Source of the DNA: Lamellibrachia satsuma
Taxonomy: Eukaryota > Annelida > Polychaeta > Sabellida > Siboglinidae
Direction: 5' to 3'
NCBI GenBank assembly: GCA_033239005.1
Contig: BSQZ01000015.1
Span: forward strand, 5,510,001 to 5,574,000
Length of the DNA stretch: 64,000 bases
Shown here: piece after piece, positions 1 through 30,833 of the stretch
Layout: the number at the start of each line of letters is the position of its first letter
How positions within the stretch are numbered: position 1 is the first letter of the stretch
Translations under genes and position numbers: made by a program
The notes under the pieces: model-generated
The model's input: only the letters and a program-made list of their open reading frames with translations
Told to the model about the DNA's origin: nothing
Database searches by the model: none

Positions 1-989
1 GACTTCAAACTGTCCAGTTAGAACTGCTCCCACGGCATAGCTTTCCAAGTCAATAAGACACAAAAGCACCATAACAAGTTCTGTATTAACATCACCTGGT
101 GTAGGTTCAAATTATTGGGATAGTTGTGTTATGGAAATTAAATTCAAGTTTCGTGTTGAAGACTGTTGATGGCTACATCTGACTTCGCTATGATATTTCC
201 CACGAGTTTGACACCAACCCGTTTCCTGCACGGATCAACCATTTACAATTATACATGCATGCATGCACATATATGTGTGGTATGTGTGCATGCACATGAA
301 CACACTCATGCACTGATGCATACACATACACGCACACACAGGCCTGTAGTGAACTACTTCACATGTGCCCGTACCTGTACAGACAGGCCTGAGTTGATTT
401 GCATCTTTTTTTTCAGTCTTGATTTATATCTTTCAACAACTGCTGCTATTATGCATTAGTGTCAGTTACTAGCTCATATGACAGTGTTAGCCCAGTTCAA
501 GTATAATACACATCCCAGATTGTTTGCACCACCCTACTAGCACAGATAGTTATGACCAGTGCATCAACCAGGTTTCTGTCACAAGGTGTCCTATGGTTAT
601 GAGTGCACTGGTCCTCTTAAATTACATACCTGTTTGTGGAGCAAGGTGCGTAAACCCGATTATTGCAAATACGTTTGTATTAATGGATGTATTTTTTTAA
701 ACTTCACTTGCATTTTTATGAATTTTTTCTTTTAAATGGATGTTTTAGTAAAACAGTGAAGCACATTCATGTTGAATGTGCATTGTGGAGGTCATGTCTA
801 AATTATTGAGGTCTTGTTTAAATAAAAAAAAACAGTTGTGGGCAAAATGGAAATCATTCTCTTCCACAAAAATTAATCTCATACCACTTTGACAGCAGAA
901 TTCAGATTTAAGTTTTTTCATTCAGCTACTTTGGAGACAAATAGTATTTTTTCAGAAACATTTAAGATGAGCAAGTTGGTGAATTGCCA
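1..989. other. No gene recognised; short CA-rich patch
   Basis: AT-rich sequence. A degenerate CA/TG patch with ATGCATGCATGCAC lies at about 255-345. I see nothing else. Confidence 0.5.
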
Positions 990-1680
990 TAATAATAATA
1001 TATTTATTTATTTTATATAGTGCAGTTTCCTTCAAAACTCAATGCGCTTTACATAAAATGCATGATATAAAAGTAAAAAACTTATACATAGAAAATAATA
1101 TCAGGCTATGTTAAAACTAATAAAATTAAGGATAAACTAATTAAATATATATGTATGTAATAAAAAATTTAGTTAATAAAAACAAAAATTAACTATATAT
1201 GTAATAAAATATTGAGTTAGTAAAAACTAACTTAATATTGCTAAATACAATTATGGACATAAAATGTAACCAATAAGTTAAACTAATTTAACCTTCGGCA
1301 AGAATAAATGAAATAATTCTTAAGGTAAAATTCATTTTAAAATGCCCGTTCTTAGTGGAATAGGGATGTTTTAGCTTTCCTGAATGATGCCATCGAACAT
1401 GATATTTCTGACACTGGTAGCGCCTTACATATCATGGGCACATCGACATTAAAGAGTGGTCCCACCTGTTTGTTTATAGTGATTGGTCTTTTCGAGAAGG
1501 CATTTGTTTTCCGTCTGCTGCTTGATATTGGTTATCTTTTCTGTTTTATTGATGTTTATTTTTAGACCCAGTGACTCATTCAACAAAGCAATCAACAAAT
1601 TAATGACGTGACTCGCTTCCTGAAAAATGTAGACCGGATGCTTGCCACTAATAAGAAAGACCAAGAAATTACCTTGGGGA
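990..1680 (-). mobile_element. LINE 3' fragment (reverse transcriptase remnant plus 3' tail)
   Basis: On the minus strand, 1664-1449 encodes a decayed reverse-transcriptase piece (HVINLLIALLNESLGLKININKTE), the stretch that follows the YxDD site in CR1/L2-like LINEs. At 1060-990 lies TGTAAAGCGCATTGAG followed by a TATATAA-type A/T tail, a common 3' end of such elements. Tail and coding remnant are in the right order for one 5'-truncated copy. Confidence 0.55.
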
Positions 1681-2636
1681 TCTTTGATAATTATTACTGT
1701 TATTAATTATTATTAATTGTAAATACGTTTGGTACCAAGATATTTTAAGAATAGCACTGATGCATGTTCCTTAAAAATCTTGTAATCATTTTTATTTAAA
1801 AGTGAACAAGGTTTACTCATAATATGTTACACTTTGTTATGTCGATATTTCAAAAGTATCTTATTTGCTTTAAACCCTGCCCACATTCTTAAGTGAAGTG
1901 AAACAATTCCGGTTTAATGCTACAAAGGAAACTGTTTGGTGTTCGTCCTTGATGTAATTTAGATCACACAAAAATATAATCTAGTGAGTGTGTCACTATC
2001 ATTGTATGCTCTCAATTCAATATTGATTGCTGTTGTACAGGCCTTTGAATTAGTCTGCAAGCCCATGACTACTGAATTCATCATCAGGTACTACACATTT
2101 CTACATTGAATCTCTTACCAGACACTGCTCAGTGAGTCAATGGCCGACATACTTGCGTGTGAGAGCACAAGCCACACTGGAAGACAGGTTGAAGGCATGC
2201 TCATGTGTTTCAGTTTTATTAGTCAGGAGCAAGGAGGTTCGGATGCCTCCAAGACAAAAACTGCACCATCTATCTAGGGCTGAACATGTGTTTTATATGT
2301 TTGTTTGATGGTGAATGGTGATTCAGGGGAAAAAAATATGATGCTAACGTAAACATTTTGTGCAGCCGGGCCTGAATTATGTTGGAGTTTGGCTGTTACT
2401 CATAGGATTACCAGACCTCATCCTACATGTCTGCAGTTAATGACAGCCATTGTACATGGTACACAGGTGGAAGCAGTAGATATGACGTCATCGTCTGGGG
2501 GACTTTCACAGGCCATGCTTAGTTCTCGATCACTAACTTTAAAACAAATTACCAATGGTGTCATAGCTCGGGTATTAAGAGAGTAGGACATTTTAAAGAT
2601 GAGAAAATGGGCTCTCATACACAAGTACTTTGGCCA
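1681..2636. other. No feature recognised
   Basis: Mostly unique AT-rich sequence. Short ORFs here have no recognisable content. A SYK 5' non-coding exon could lie in this or the following region but cannot be placed. Confidence 0.4.
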
Positions 2637-2955
2637 TGGGGTGCGATAGCATACCAGTTAGAATGCCGGACTCTCAATCGAGACAACCCAGTTTCAGATG
2701 CCACTGCGGTCACTTTGAACCTTTGGCAAGTTTGATCACCCCACGTTGCGACAGTTCACTCAGCTGTGTAAATGAGTACCTGGCAATACAGACAGTGGTG
2801 GATATGTGAATGAATAGTCTTTGCGTGGTAATTGCAGTGTGGCTGAATGCTTCCCAGAGAAGTTGAAGTGGACTTGGAATGAACAGGTCTATCAGGGTAA
2901 AGCGCTTTGAGCAGTCCTAAGGACTGGATACCGCACTATATAAGAACTTACCTTT
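2637..2955 (+). mobile_element. tRNA-derived SINE, family A (near full length)
   Basis: The head is tRNA-like with A- and B-box-like sequence (TAGCATACCAGTTAGA; GTTTCAGATGCC). An unrelated body follows, then TAAAGCGCTTTGAGCAG...CTATATAAGAAC. The same tail recurs at 7918-8033 (-) and 19590-19652 (+), so it is an interspersed family. Confidence 0.65.
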
Positions 2956-2957
2956 TA

Positions 2958-3913
2958 TAACCCCTCATGGACAAACTCCTCACCTTTTTAGAGATAAGAT
3001 AGGTGTTAGGACATGATAAACAGAAAGAAAGTAATGGAAAAAGTAACACATTCTGCTAGGAAAGAAAGTAACAGGAAAAACGTCACTGAAAAAAGTAATA
3101 CATTTTCCATCATTTCTCATCGTTTCCATCATTTCTCGTCTTTGAAAGTGTCACTCTATACTGCTACCTCACCTAGAAGTGTATCATTATTTCTCATCTT
3201 TGACAGATTTTTATTCCGCCCTTGTTGTTTTTGATGACTTCCATGTTACATTGAATAAATTGTTCTGATGTAGGATCCATCTATCTCTGACTTTATACTA
3301 ACTTGAGTCAAGATAAAGTCATTATGCGGGAAGCTGTTGAGATCATTGTGAAAGCATACCTACTAGAAAAGCCACATCACCTCGATGATCACCATGAAGT
3401 CATTATGAGGTCATTGCAACTGGATGCCATTCTGTTAATTCAATTCTCTGTTTTAGTCGAGAAAGCCCCTTGGATAGTTTAAATCAGACGAACCAACATC
3501 ACTTAAATTAGATCAATCAATGTGTGCATACTTCCATACTATGTTTTAGTAATAGTGACTTTTCACAACACACATTATCACATAAAAGTACTCTTATAAT
3601 ACAGTGTATATAAAATTATAATAATCCAAATAACCTGTTACTTTTTTCCTGTTACTTTTTCTGATACTTTTTCCCTGTTACTTTCTTTCCAACATCCTAC
3701 TGGTTGTTTGTGAGACATGATGTCAGTACTTGTTGTGAGAAGAGTTGAGTCAATGTTTGACACTGGTTGCAGACTAATCAGGATTTCCAATGGCTGCCAA
3801 TATGTATGTGACTGAATGATTTTAAATAAGCAAATTGCAAAAAAATTATGATGTTGCACTAGTATTAAAGTCGAAATAATAATGACCGTGAGGGGTTTGT
3901 CCGTGAGGGGTTA
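2958..3913. mobile_element. Non-autonomous DNA transposon with ~26-bp TIRs and TA duplication
   Basis: The left end begins TAACCCCTCATGGACAAAC and the right end is its near-perfect inverse (GTTTGTCCGTGAGGGGTTA). TA flanks both sides (2956-2957, 3914-3915). Inside, a second inverted pair of GTAACA-type repeats lies at about 3020-3105 and 3637-3691. No transposase was seen. It sits at the 3' tail of SINE A. Confidence 0.6.
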
Positions 3914-3915
3914 TA

Positions 3916-4200
3916 TCAATACCCTCAGCAGTTAGAGCACTGGACTCTGAATCGAGAGGACTAGTGTTCACCTGTCAAGTCCACCTGCTGCTGCTGCCAT
4001 TTCGAAACTTGGGCAATTTTGTTTGGAAGAGACACTAAAAGCCGTTAGACCCTTCTACCTGGTGTCTATGCAGAGGGAGTAAGCAATTCCACAAACAGGG
4101 TAAATATGTAACCTGATGACTCACAGAGCTGGTGATCTCTAGCTGTGAAACTCCTTTGTTGGCCCAGGAAAGGTACTGTTTGGAGTATAAATGATAAGAC
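3916..4200 (+). mobile_element. tRNA-derived SINE, family B
   Basis: The head CAGCAGTTAGAGCACTGGAC resembles a tRNA. The body has AGAGACACTAAAAGCC, GGTGTCTA and GACTCACAGAGC, all shared in the same order with the SINE body at 21421-21660. Confidence 0.6.
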
Positions 4201-5029
4201 TTAAGACCATCTCAAAGACTCGAATACTTTCTTCCTCCATTTGGGGTAACGCTGCTTTAATTATGATAAATAATTGTTGTAAGTGTAGGCAGTGTCACGG
4301 GAAAAACTCAAAATGTTGCTGGTAGGACCATATGAGAGATATTTGTTACAGCCTTTGTGTTGGGGAGGTCTGAGGCGCAGCTATACAGGCTGTCAATCAA
4401 TCCTCTAGAGCTGTACTGTTTCAAGCCTGGGGCAATTGGTTCATGTCAGATTGCAAGGTTGGCTGAGCAGGATAAGTGAGTACTTGACAATGGTACTGGT
4501 AGAATTATATGTATGAATTGTTTTGTGCAATGACTTCAATGTGGATGAATATAAATATAATTTATGAGCAGCTTGTTATATTCTTATTTCTTGCAGTGTT
4601 CATTTTTTTGCGTTTGTAATCTTGCATGCTTATGGAGCAGGGAGAGTTTATTTTGGAATTGTGTAACTCATACATGTACAAAAAAACACATATAACAGTT
4701 GGTAAAAATTTGATGCAATTCCAGGTTGACAGAGGAACCAAGGCTGTTACCAGTAAACGTATACGGTAGAAATATAACTTTAAGTAAGCATCAGTAAACT
4801 GGTTGCTGTCAACTCTATTATAACAATGTAATAATTGTAATATATTCACGTGTAGCGTGTAGCTTATATTGCAATAATAAAGCAGATGTGTACAGTATGA
4901 CAGCAATATTAATAACTAATAATAATAAATGTTCACATTAGGTGGTATGTAGTACAAAGATAATGTAGTAGCAGAGTTATTCTGTAGCATATGTGCTAGA
5001 AGGAACAATAGATGTGTGCACAACATGTC
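4201..5029. other. No gene; possible third tRNA-like head
   Basis: AT-rich. About 4370-4470 looks faintly tRNA-like (GAGGCGCAGCTATACAGGC ... GTTTCAAGCCT), too weak to name. I see nothing else. Confidence 0.3.
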
Positions 5030-5541
5030 AGCCATAGTGGAAGGTATCACAGTTCAGCTAGAGCATCATATCCTCTTACAACACATGCCTTTAGTGATGA
5101 GACAAAACTTTTTAAGTTGGGTTTATTTGAATGCTAGGTGGAATTACATTCCAGATCAATGGACCTTTGATCAATATGTTATTTGTTTGTATAAAATCAT
5201 AGATGTTTTTCCTATTTTTAAATTGAAAGTAACAGTGATATAGGTATATAATTGGGAAACTTATATTTAGCATTTGACTTGTAGACAGGTATTACTTTTG
5301 TAATTTATAATTCATCAGGTACGACTCCCTCAACTATAGACTTATTTATCAAAATTGGTATTCCTAAGGCTAATTTAAGAAGGCAAGAACTAAGATTGTC
5401 ATAGCCAGAAGTTTTCTTAGGTTGAAGAGACATTATAATTTGCCTGATTTCATTTGCATCGGTTGGCTTCATGAAACACTTCTTGGATTTTTGGTAGGAT
5501 AGTTGTGAAGATATTTCATTTTGTATATCAAATAAGTGCAT
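5030..5541 (-). mobile_element. LINE reverse-transcriptase fragment, internally deleted
   Basis: The minus strand reads FMKPTDANEIRQIIMSLQPKK...SGYDNLSSCLLK...GVVPDEL, stop, ITKVIPVYKSNAK..NYIPISLL, which is the N-terminal RT region of a non-LTR element. Further 3', GPLIWNVIPPSIQINPT matches the C-terminal end of such ORFs, so the middle is missing. Several stops occur; it is dead. Confidence 0.65.
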
Positions 5542-5799
5542 AAAGTCTAGATCTGAATTATTTCTTAGGTTCTATCATCTTACAGGACAAATAGTGGATT
5601 GTTATGTATGGCAGATAGTAAAGAGATAAAAATTCTGTGCGCAGAAAAAATAGGGATAATTTTATTGGTGGTCTCTTTATAGACCAAGACCAAAGAGCCA
5701 AATAATTATAAGGTAAAGGTCGTCTGTACACTATACTCGGTGCACACCAACACATCGAAGTACCGTGAGTATATGTTTTTTTCACTGCCTATGCTAGTA

Positions 5800-6140
5800 A
5801 GACTAGTAAATGTTTATGACATGTAGGCAAAGTACATCCAGTACTTCAAGTATGACTAGTAAATGTTCATTGACATGTAGACAAAGTACATCCAGTACTT
5901 TAAGTATGACTAGTAAATGTTCATGACATGTAGGCAAAGTACATCCAGTACTTTAAGTATGACTAGTAAATGTGCATTGACATGTAGACAAAGTACATCC
6001 AGTACTTAAAGTATGACTAGTAAATGTTCATGGCATGTAGACAAAGTACATCCAGTACTTTAAGTATGACTACTAAATGTTCATGACATGTAGACAAAGT
6101 ACATCCAGTACTTTAAGTATGACTAGTAAATGGTCATTGA
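5800..6140. repeat. 53-bp minisatellite, ~6 copies
   Basis: The unit is built on GACTAGTAAATGTTCATGAC and ACATGTAGACAAAGTACATC, ending in AGTACTTTAAGTAT. Confidence 0.85.
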
Positions 6141-6421
6141 CATTCTACTTGTTACTCCTTAGGCTAGTAATGTGCAGTTAAAAAGCTAGAAGCTGTGGGA
6201 AAAGCAAGCTTCAGTCATCTGGTACAGTGATCAGTCCTCAGTATTGTGAGACTGACTGATACTTACATGTCTGTTGGCTGCTCGATGCGTTCATTTCAGA
6301 CCAGTGTTTTCTGCACTGTGCAAGTCTTTGTGTTGATTAGTATTTTAATTTTATTTACTTTTTAATTACAACAAGCAGATAATTGTGATACAGAGTTGCA
6401 ATTGAAGAATAATTTCTCATA

Positions 6422-6481
6422 CATATGCCAGGTAGTGTACACATATGCCAGGTAGTGTACACATATGCCAGGTAGTGTACG
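6422..6481. repeat. 20-bp repeat, 3 copies
   Basis: Three perfect copies of ACATATGCCAGGTAGTGTAC. The flanking 6141-6420 has no feature. Confidence 0.85.
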
Positions 6482-6635
6482 TAATGAGGCACAACTTTTT
6501 GTGGCTGAGACTCACAGGCTTTGGGTGTGTTGTTCATAGGCCATTGGGAAGTGATTCACTGCTGATGGTGATAGAGATTACTTGTCGAAATAGATCCACT
6601 ACTGTCATGGGATACTTGTTGAACGTGAGTAACTT

Positions 6636-7115
6636 ATGACTTGGAGACATGGCCTACTTGCTGAAAGTGATTTACAGCTGACATGGCCTACTTGTTGAAA
6701 GTGATTCACAGCTGATATGGCCTACTTTGTTGAAAATGATTCACAACTGACATGGCCTACTTGTTGAAAGTGATTCACAGCTGATATGGCCTACTTGTTG
6801 AAAGTGATTCACAACTGACATGGCCTACTTGTTGAAAGTGATTCACAACTGACATGGCCTGCTTGTTGAAAGTGATTCACAGCTGACATGGCCTACTTGT
6901 TGAAAGTGATTCACAGCTGACATGGTCTATTTGTTGAAATTGATTCATGACTGGCATGGACTATTTGTTGAAAGTGATTCACAAATGACATGGTCTACAT
7001 GTTGAAAGTGATTCACAACTGACATGAACTATTTGTTGAAAGTGATTCACAGCTGACTTGGACTATTTGTTGAAAGTCATTCACAACTGACATGGTCTGT
7101 TTGTTGAAAGTCATT
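6636..7115. repeat. 34-bp minisatellite, ~13 copies
   Basis: The unit contains TGACATGGCCTACTTGTTGA and AAGTGATTCACAGC; copies decay toward the right. It lies upstream of the SYK 5' UTR exon. Confidence 0.85.
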
Positions 7116-7348
7116 CACATCTTTGTAATGCAACCATGAAGGTGTTTCCCTCTGGAAGGCTCACCATAGAACATACAGTCTCATCTAGTGTATGACTATG
7201 AATTCATCATGATTTAACTCTATGGTGACAAATTTAATGTTAACAGAACTATCTGACAGAGGGCAGCACTGTTGCTTGCCATGCATACTGCCCTCTGTTG
7301 TCTGGTACATTGTGTCACTTCAATTAATGTTTATGTTCTTCTTTCTAG

Positions 7349-7513
7349 GTTTCAACATCACCACATTGACCCTGGATCTGACTCACTGTGTGAATGATTG
7401 ACTGATTATGGGTCATTGCTCCATACCCTGACCACCTTACATGCATCAGCTCTAGGGTGTGCTGTCAGTGGTTGAAGGCAGACTGGTTGAGGTTGGAGTT
7501 ATAAGCTGGGGCG
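7349..7513 (+). other. SYK: SYK 5' UTR segment with two short uORFs
   Basis: A strong acceptor (ttctttctag) precedes 7349, so the ATG exon probably has a spliced 5' UTR and a non-coding first exon lies further upstream, not identified. Two tiny uORFs occur: one ends at a TGA near 7430, and another is ATG CAT CAG CTC TAG near 7442-7456. Either could lower translation, which is inference. Confidence 0.55.
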
Positions 7514-25584
<18,071 letters not shown>

Positions 25585-26234
25585 CCAGTGGGCCAACAAC
25601 GACATGTCAATGACATGTAACCATGACAACTGTATTACATGTAATATCAATTCATAGTTGTGTGTACCGGTTCTTTCTGTGTTGACTTCAGCAAGATGCA
25701 CATGCATATGTTTGTATGTGACGCTAGTCAAAGGCAGTACCCACAATGCCCTGGACACGCAGTATCCTGTGCGATTTTTTATTCTTGGTACTTCTACCAA
25801 ACTGCGTTCACGTGATGTGGAAAATTCATACGTAGATAAGACATGCATGTGTGTCATGTTCATATTGCAACACAATATGGAATGTTTATTCTTAAACATC
25901 ATGCCTATGTGTCATGTTCACATTGCAACACAATACGGAACGTTCATTCTTAAACGCCATGTCATGTTCATATTGCCAGATGATATGTACCATTCATACA
26001 TAACTATGTATGGTCATGTCATTCCCATGGTAGTGTGGAACATTCATACATAACACAGTGTGGACAATTCATATGTAATATCTATGTAAAGAATTGCTGA
26101 AGCTATTATTTAGTGGCACTGCTGGGACAGGTGCATGTAAGTTGAGCATCAGCAGAACCCTATTGAGGGAGCATCACATATATTTAGAGACACTAAAAGC
26201 GTCTTTAAAAAAATTTTCAGTGAAGAACATTAAA
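25585..26234 (+). other. SYK: SYK probable 3' UTR
   Basis: No canonical AATAAA occurs near the stop. The first hexamer variant is ATTAAA at 26229-26234; the next AATAAA is at 27241. A segment with CATGTTCATATTGCAACAC is repeated about 60 bp apart (25855-25935). The true 3' end is not determinable here. Confidence 0.35.
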
Positions 26235-27880
26235 CAGAATGTTCTATTGGAATAGCAAAAGGTGCTGATATTCTGATCACAAATGACGATGAAAATGTGT
26301 GCTATTCTGATTCCGAATCATTGTTTGGCATAGACCAGTCCTTAAATGTATTGAAGGGAAAACTGCTCTACAGTTTACCATGGTTCCTACATGCGTTGGA
26401 AGGGGAATTATATAAAACTGGTTAGAGACGCTAACCATGTCCGCACTGTTAAGGAAAAGTCTGCCTGAATGTAAAACATGTCGGACTGAAGTGTTGACAT
26501 GAATGTAACAAATATCATCTCTACTTGTTCGTTTCTTTACACTGCAAGCAATTGTTCTGTTAAAACATTCCTCTCATAATTCTGTTTTTATTTTGTTGTT
26601 ATTTTATTATTGTATTTATGTTTGTTATGTGAAGCAATGTCAGAGAATGGCAATTGTTTGTTAAACTTTTCATTTCACAACAGAAATAAGTTCTGCTCTG
26701 AGACCAGTAGTTTTTTTCTGGTTACATCCCCACTGTCTTTATTTCTTCAATGCAGATGTTTCGTCATTATTTTCCTCACTCTCAATATTATTATTAGGTT
26801 TGTTGTTTGGAAAGCAGCATCATTCAGTAAAGTGAAGGGTAACTCTAGCATGACAATTCATGTTTTGTTGTAATTTGCCAGACGTGTATCTGTCGCATTT
26901 GAGCCGTTTTTTACAGCAGGAATTAGGTATCACAAAAACCCACAACTGGCGCCTAATACCTATATGGCAGGCAGCTGCTCTGTAAGATACTAGTTATCCC
27001 TTGTTTGTGTGCAAGTCAATGACAGGTGGCAGGACAGATATCCTGATTGTAATCAGACAGTAAATATATCATGATTGTCAGGCAGGACAGATATCCTGAT
27101 TGTTGGACAGGACAGATATTCCAGCTGGCAATCAGGATACATTCTCAGTGCCAATCAGGACACGTATTCTGTCTGCCGGTTAGGACATGTATTCTGTACA
27201 TATATTCTGACTGCCAATCTTGACATTTATTTTGACAGGCAATAAAATATTTGATATACTGACTGCTAAATATGACATATATTCCAACTGCTAGACAGTT
27301 AAGATATTCTGACTGCCAGCCATGACAGATATTCTAACTGCGAGACAGGACAGATATTCTAAGTCAATAGAAGTTTCACATGTTTTAGATTACAGTGTTT
27401 TATATTTGTAAAAAAGACTCTGCGGCTACTTACAGTAGCCAGGCAAATATGTGAAATAATTGTGTGTTTTAACGTAGAAACATGAAATTTGGAACAGTTG
27501 TAGATCATGGCCAAAAAGAAGTGGAGCCACTGTGAAAAAGTCATATGTCAGCCATGACAGCCATGTAAAAAAATGGGTGCCAAAAATATTTTGGGAATGG
27601 TCAGTTTATTCTGTATTTAAATTAACTTAGAAGTGCACATTTCTTAGAATATCATCCCGGAATGTTAGAACCTTGTATGTAAGATGCAAACTGTATCACT
27701 CTTGGTGGCCATTTTTTTTAATGGCTGCGTAAAACCATTTTTGACATTTGGAATTTTTCATTATTAGAATATCATCCCAGAATGTTAGAACCTGCAAAAT
27801 ATGTAACCCTTGGTGGCCATATGTTGTGTGAATTATCCATAGAACTTTAGTGAATGCAATAACTTGATACTATCAAACGA
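26235..27880. other. Downstream of SYK: degenerate repeats, no gene
   Basis: About 27030-27360 holds a decayed repeat around GGACAGATATTCTGACTGCC. A segment with TTAGAATATCATCCCGGAAT occurs twice about 120 bp apart (27646, 27765). No coding sequence recognised. Confidence 0.5.
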
Positions 27881-27884
27881 TAAG

Positions 27885-28300
27885 TAACAACGTATCTGCA
27901 TGAATATGTAGGGGACCTTTCCCAGTCACTAGAACATCAGCAAGAGGATGTAGGGAACTTTTCCCAGTTGCTAGATCATCTACAAGATGATGTAGGGAAC
28001 TTTTCCCAGTTGCTAGATCATCTACAAGATGATGTAGGGAACTTTTCCCAGTTGCTAGATCATCTACAAGATGATGTAGGGAACCTTTCCCAGTTGCTAG
28101 ATCATCTACAAGAGGATGTGGGGAACCTTTCCCAGTTGCTAGATCATCTAGAAGAGGATGTGGGGAACCTTTCCTAGTTGCTAGATCATCTGCAAGAGGA
28201 TGTGGGGAACCTTTCCCAGTTGCTAGATCATCTACAAGAGGATGTGGGGAACCTTTCCCAGTTGCTAGATCATCTACAAGAGGATGCCACTACCTAATAT
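27885..28300. repeat. 42-bp minisatellite, ~9 copies
   Basis: The unit contains CTAGATCATCTACAAGAGGA and TGTGGGGAACCTTTCCCAGT. Since 42 is a multiple of 3, a short ORF results. Confidence 0.92.
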
Positions 28301-28735
28301 GTGAAATATAGTTGAATTTCTTTTTGTTATATTATTACAATTTCACTTTATTCTATGTCGAAAAGGACTTTTCCAAAAAAATAATTTTTGGTCATGGTCT
28401 GTCATGCTTGTACGTGAAAACCCACAATTTGGTCAAATATCTGCACATATCTGCCTGGTTGCAATGATTATCATGCATTATCTCTATCAACATTTTATGT
28501 ATATAAGAATATCGTCATTTACATGTTGAGAACTCTACTGACGAAGCAGGATATTATATGCATGAAGTATATATTATGTTTTGTTGATGTAGCAGTCATT
28601 GAAGTGGATAGAAGCTACAGTAGAAAACTGTAGCAAAATGAAATGTTACTCACTTCTTGCAAGAAACTGTGTTTCAATGAACATATTTAGAAATGGTCAT
28701 GAGATGTGGTAGCACTCTGAAGAGAGATGATGTGG
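28301..28735. other. No feature recognised
   Basis: AT-rich unique sequence. Confidence 0.5.
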
Positions 28736-28736
28736 T

Positions 28737-29215
28737 GTAGCCATGGGGCTATACTCAAGCTGTGGTGTAACCTTCTGGCTATACCCAAGCTGTGGTGCAC
28801 CCATGAGGTATACTTGAGCTGTGGTGTAACCTTGTGGCTATACCCAAGCTGTGATGTACCCATGAGGTATACTCAAGCAGTGGTGTAACCTTGTGACAAT
28901 ACCTATACCCAAGCTGTGGTGTACCCATGAGCAGTGGCGTAACCTAGTGGCTATACCCAAGCTGAGGTGTACCCATGAGGTATACTCAAGCTGTGGTGTA
29001 CCCATGAGGTATACTCAAGCAGTGGTGTAACCTAGTGGCTATATACCCAAGCTGTGGTGTACCCATGAGGTATACTCAAGCTGTGGTGTAGGGCTATGGG
29101 GCTATACTCAAGCTGTGGTGACACAGTAGTGTAGCCTTCGGGCTATACTCAAGCTGTGGTGTAGCCATTGGCTATACTCAAGCTGTGGTGTAGCCATGGG
29201 GCTATACTCAAGCAT
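28737..29215. repeat. ~29-bp minisatellite, ~16 copies
   Basis: The units alternate around GTGGTGTACCCATGAGGTAT and ACTCAAGCT, with GTGTAACCTTGTGGCTAT variants. Confidence 0.85.
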
Positions 29216-30369
29216 GCTGCCTATAAGTCTCAGTGGTGTGTACAGTTTGGCACTTTTTTGTAGTTATTGTGCATTGCCCATTTATGTTATCATTCTAAAT
29301 GGGGCTCGGACGTTATATTATATACTGTATACTACTAACATGAATGATTGCACACATATACACTGTTTTACTAATACAGCTTAATAAATGTCTCTGGAAT
29401 TGCAACAGAGTTATCCAAAATGTCTTGTTTGTTGTGTGATGTTCAGTTGACTTTTGATGTTCCAAGTCAGTTGTTCAATTTGTAGTTGCATTTGTTGAAG
29501 TGTATTTAGACCAACTGAAGGCTGACACAGCGTCTGTGTGAGATGTCGGTAATCAGTCCGGGACTATATTGTTGTCATGGACACCCAATAACAATGTGAT
29601 TCTGAAACATAGTATATGACATCAGAATTACACACATTCAATCAAATATATTGCAACATCACAAACTTGGAAGCTTATGTTAACATGAAGTCTATTTTCC
29701 AATGACATTTTGTATAGTTCTGAAGAAACCTTTGTTGTAGTGTTTTTCTGTATTCTTACTTACTTACTCAACAATCACTGGCATATTTTCTTCACAACTA
29801 GACAAGGCTGGCCAGTCAACTCGGTTGACAAAGAGGGATGTCATTTTAAACATGTTCGGTTAATGAATTTTAACCACAAAACAAATTTTCATTGGGAACC
29901 ATTTATACCGATCATCCAGAAAACGTTCTGCATAAGTTTTATTGTAATACTTTTAAATCTGTAGCAAATACAAATATGGTTGATATTGACCATTTCAGCA
30001 AACTATCAATGTGCTTCCCATGTCGGAACAAAATACATGCAGGTTTCAAATCTGCACCATATAACTGTCAATTAGTCATGATGGCTTACTTTTCTTTACT
30101 TGGTGACTGGTGCAGAGCTGCCAAGTTGTGTCGAGAAACATGCGCGAGATTAGGGGCGGATCCAAACTCTGAAAATGGGTATCCCATTTTCCAACATGAC
30201 ACCAGGTGGCAGAACTTGTAGTCATTCAATTGTCCACCGGGGACAGTACTTTACACACTGGGAAGTATTCATACATTGACAAATATTTCATAATGTATGC
30301 TTTTTGCGGTTTTGTACCGGACGGAACATTTCCAATTGTTCTGAAACAGTTAAGGAAAAAGCATGATTG
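29216..30369. other. No gene recognised; two unassigned short ORFs
   Basis: Two overlapping plus-strand ORFs (29710-29964 and 29892-30221) show no motif I recognise. They may be LINE debris because a LINE remnant follows. Confidence 0.3.
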
Positions 30370-30620
30370 ATATGCTGTCTCGTGAGTCCCAATGTGGAAT
30401 ACGCATCGGTCGTCTGGGTCCCCATACAAAATGACATATTAAAACATGGTTAGAAGAATTCAGAAGAACGCAACAAGAATGATTGAAACAACTATGAACG
30501 TACAGTCTGAACCGTAATAAATCTTATATCAGACCTCAACTGGTCATCACTTAGAACGAATGCTGAAGTGAAAAAATGACATGGTAGACGTTATCATTTT
30601 AACCCACCCCGCACACGTCT
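30370..30620 (+). mobile_element. LINE C-terminal fragment
   Basis: VSPNVEYASVVWVP matches the common RT C-terminal 'LEYASxVWxP' stretch. In other frames it continues with decayed equivalents (DILK, ATRMIETT, LNWSSLRTNAEVKK). Multiple frameshifts. Confidence 0.6.
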
Positions 30621-30666
30621 GTCTTAAATGTTCAAAAGAAGCAAACGTCCAGCATGTTTGTTACAA

Positions 30667-30833
30667 CAGTGAACTCCGCTTAACAGATTCACGGATACTA
30701 GAATCAGCCTATTAATTTGTAGAATCAAATGTTTTGGCTGGGACGAAATCATTCCCTATTCCTGCTGTATTAAAGTGCGTCAAATTGTTCTGGCCCGAAG
30801 AGGTTCGCTAAGTGGAGTCTACGTACTGCACTT
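30667..30833. mobile_element. Compact pogo-like MITE (~167 bp)
   Basis: The left end CAGTGAACTCCGCTTAACAG and right CGCTAAGTGGAGTCTACG are imperfect inverses. The internal GGGACGAAATCATTCCCTAT and TTGATTCTAC-type sequence is shared with the copies at 13440, 18276 and 52207, here without an internal array. Confidence 0.6.

Noticed and set aside
7259..7299. Hairpin AGAGGGCAG/CTGCCCTCT upstream of SYK
   Set aside because: A single 9-bp stem with a 21-nt loop, not distinguishable from chance.
29710..30221. Two overlapping short ORFs as a possible gene
   Set aside because: No recognised motif, no splice-supported continuation, adjacent to LINE debris.
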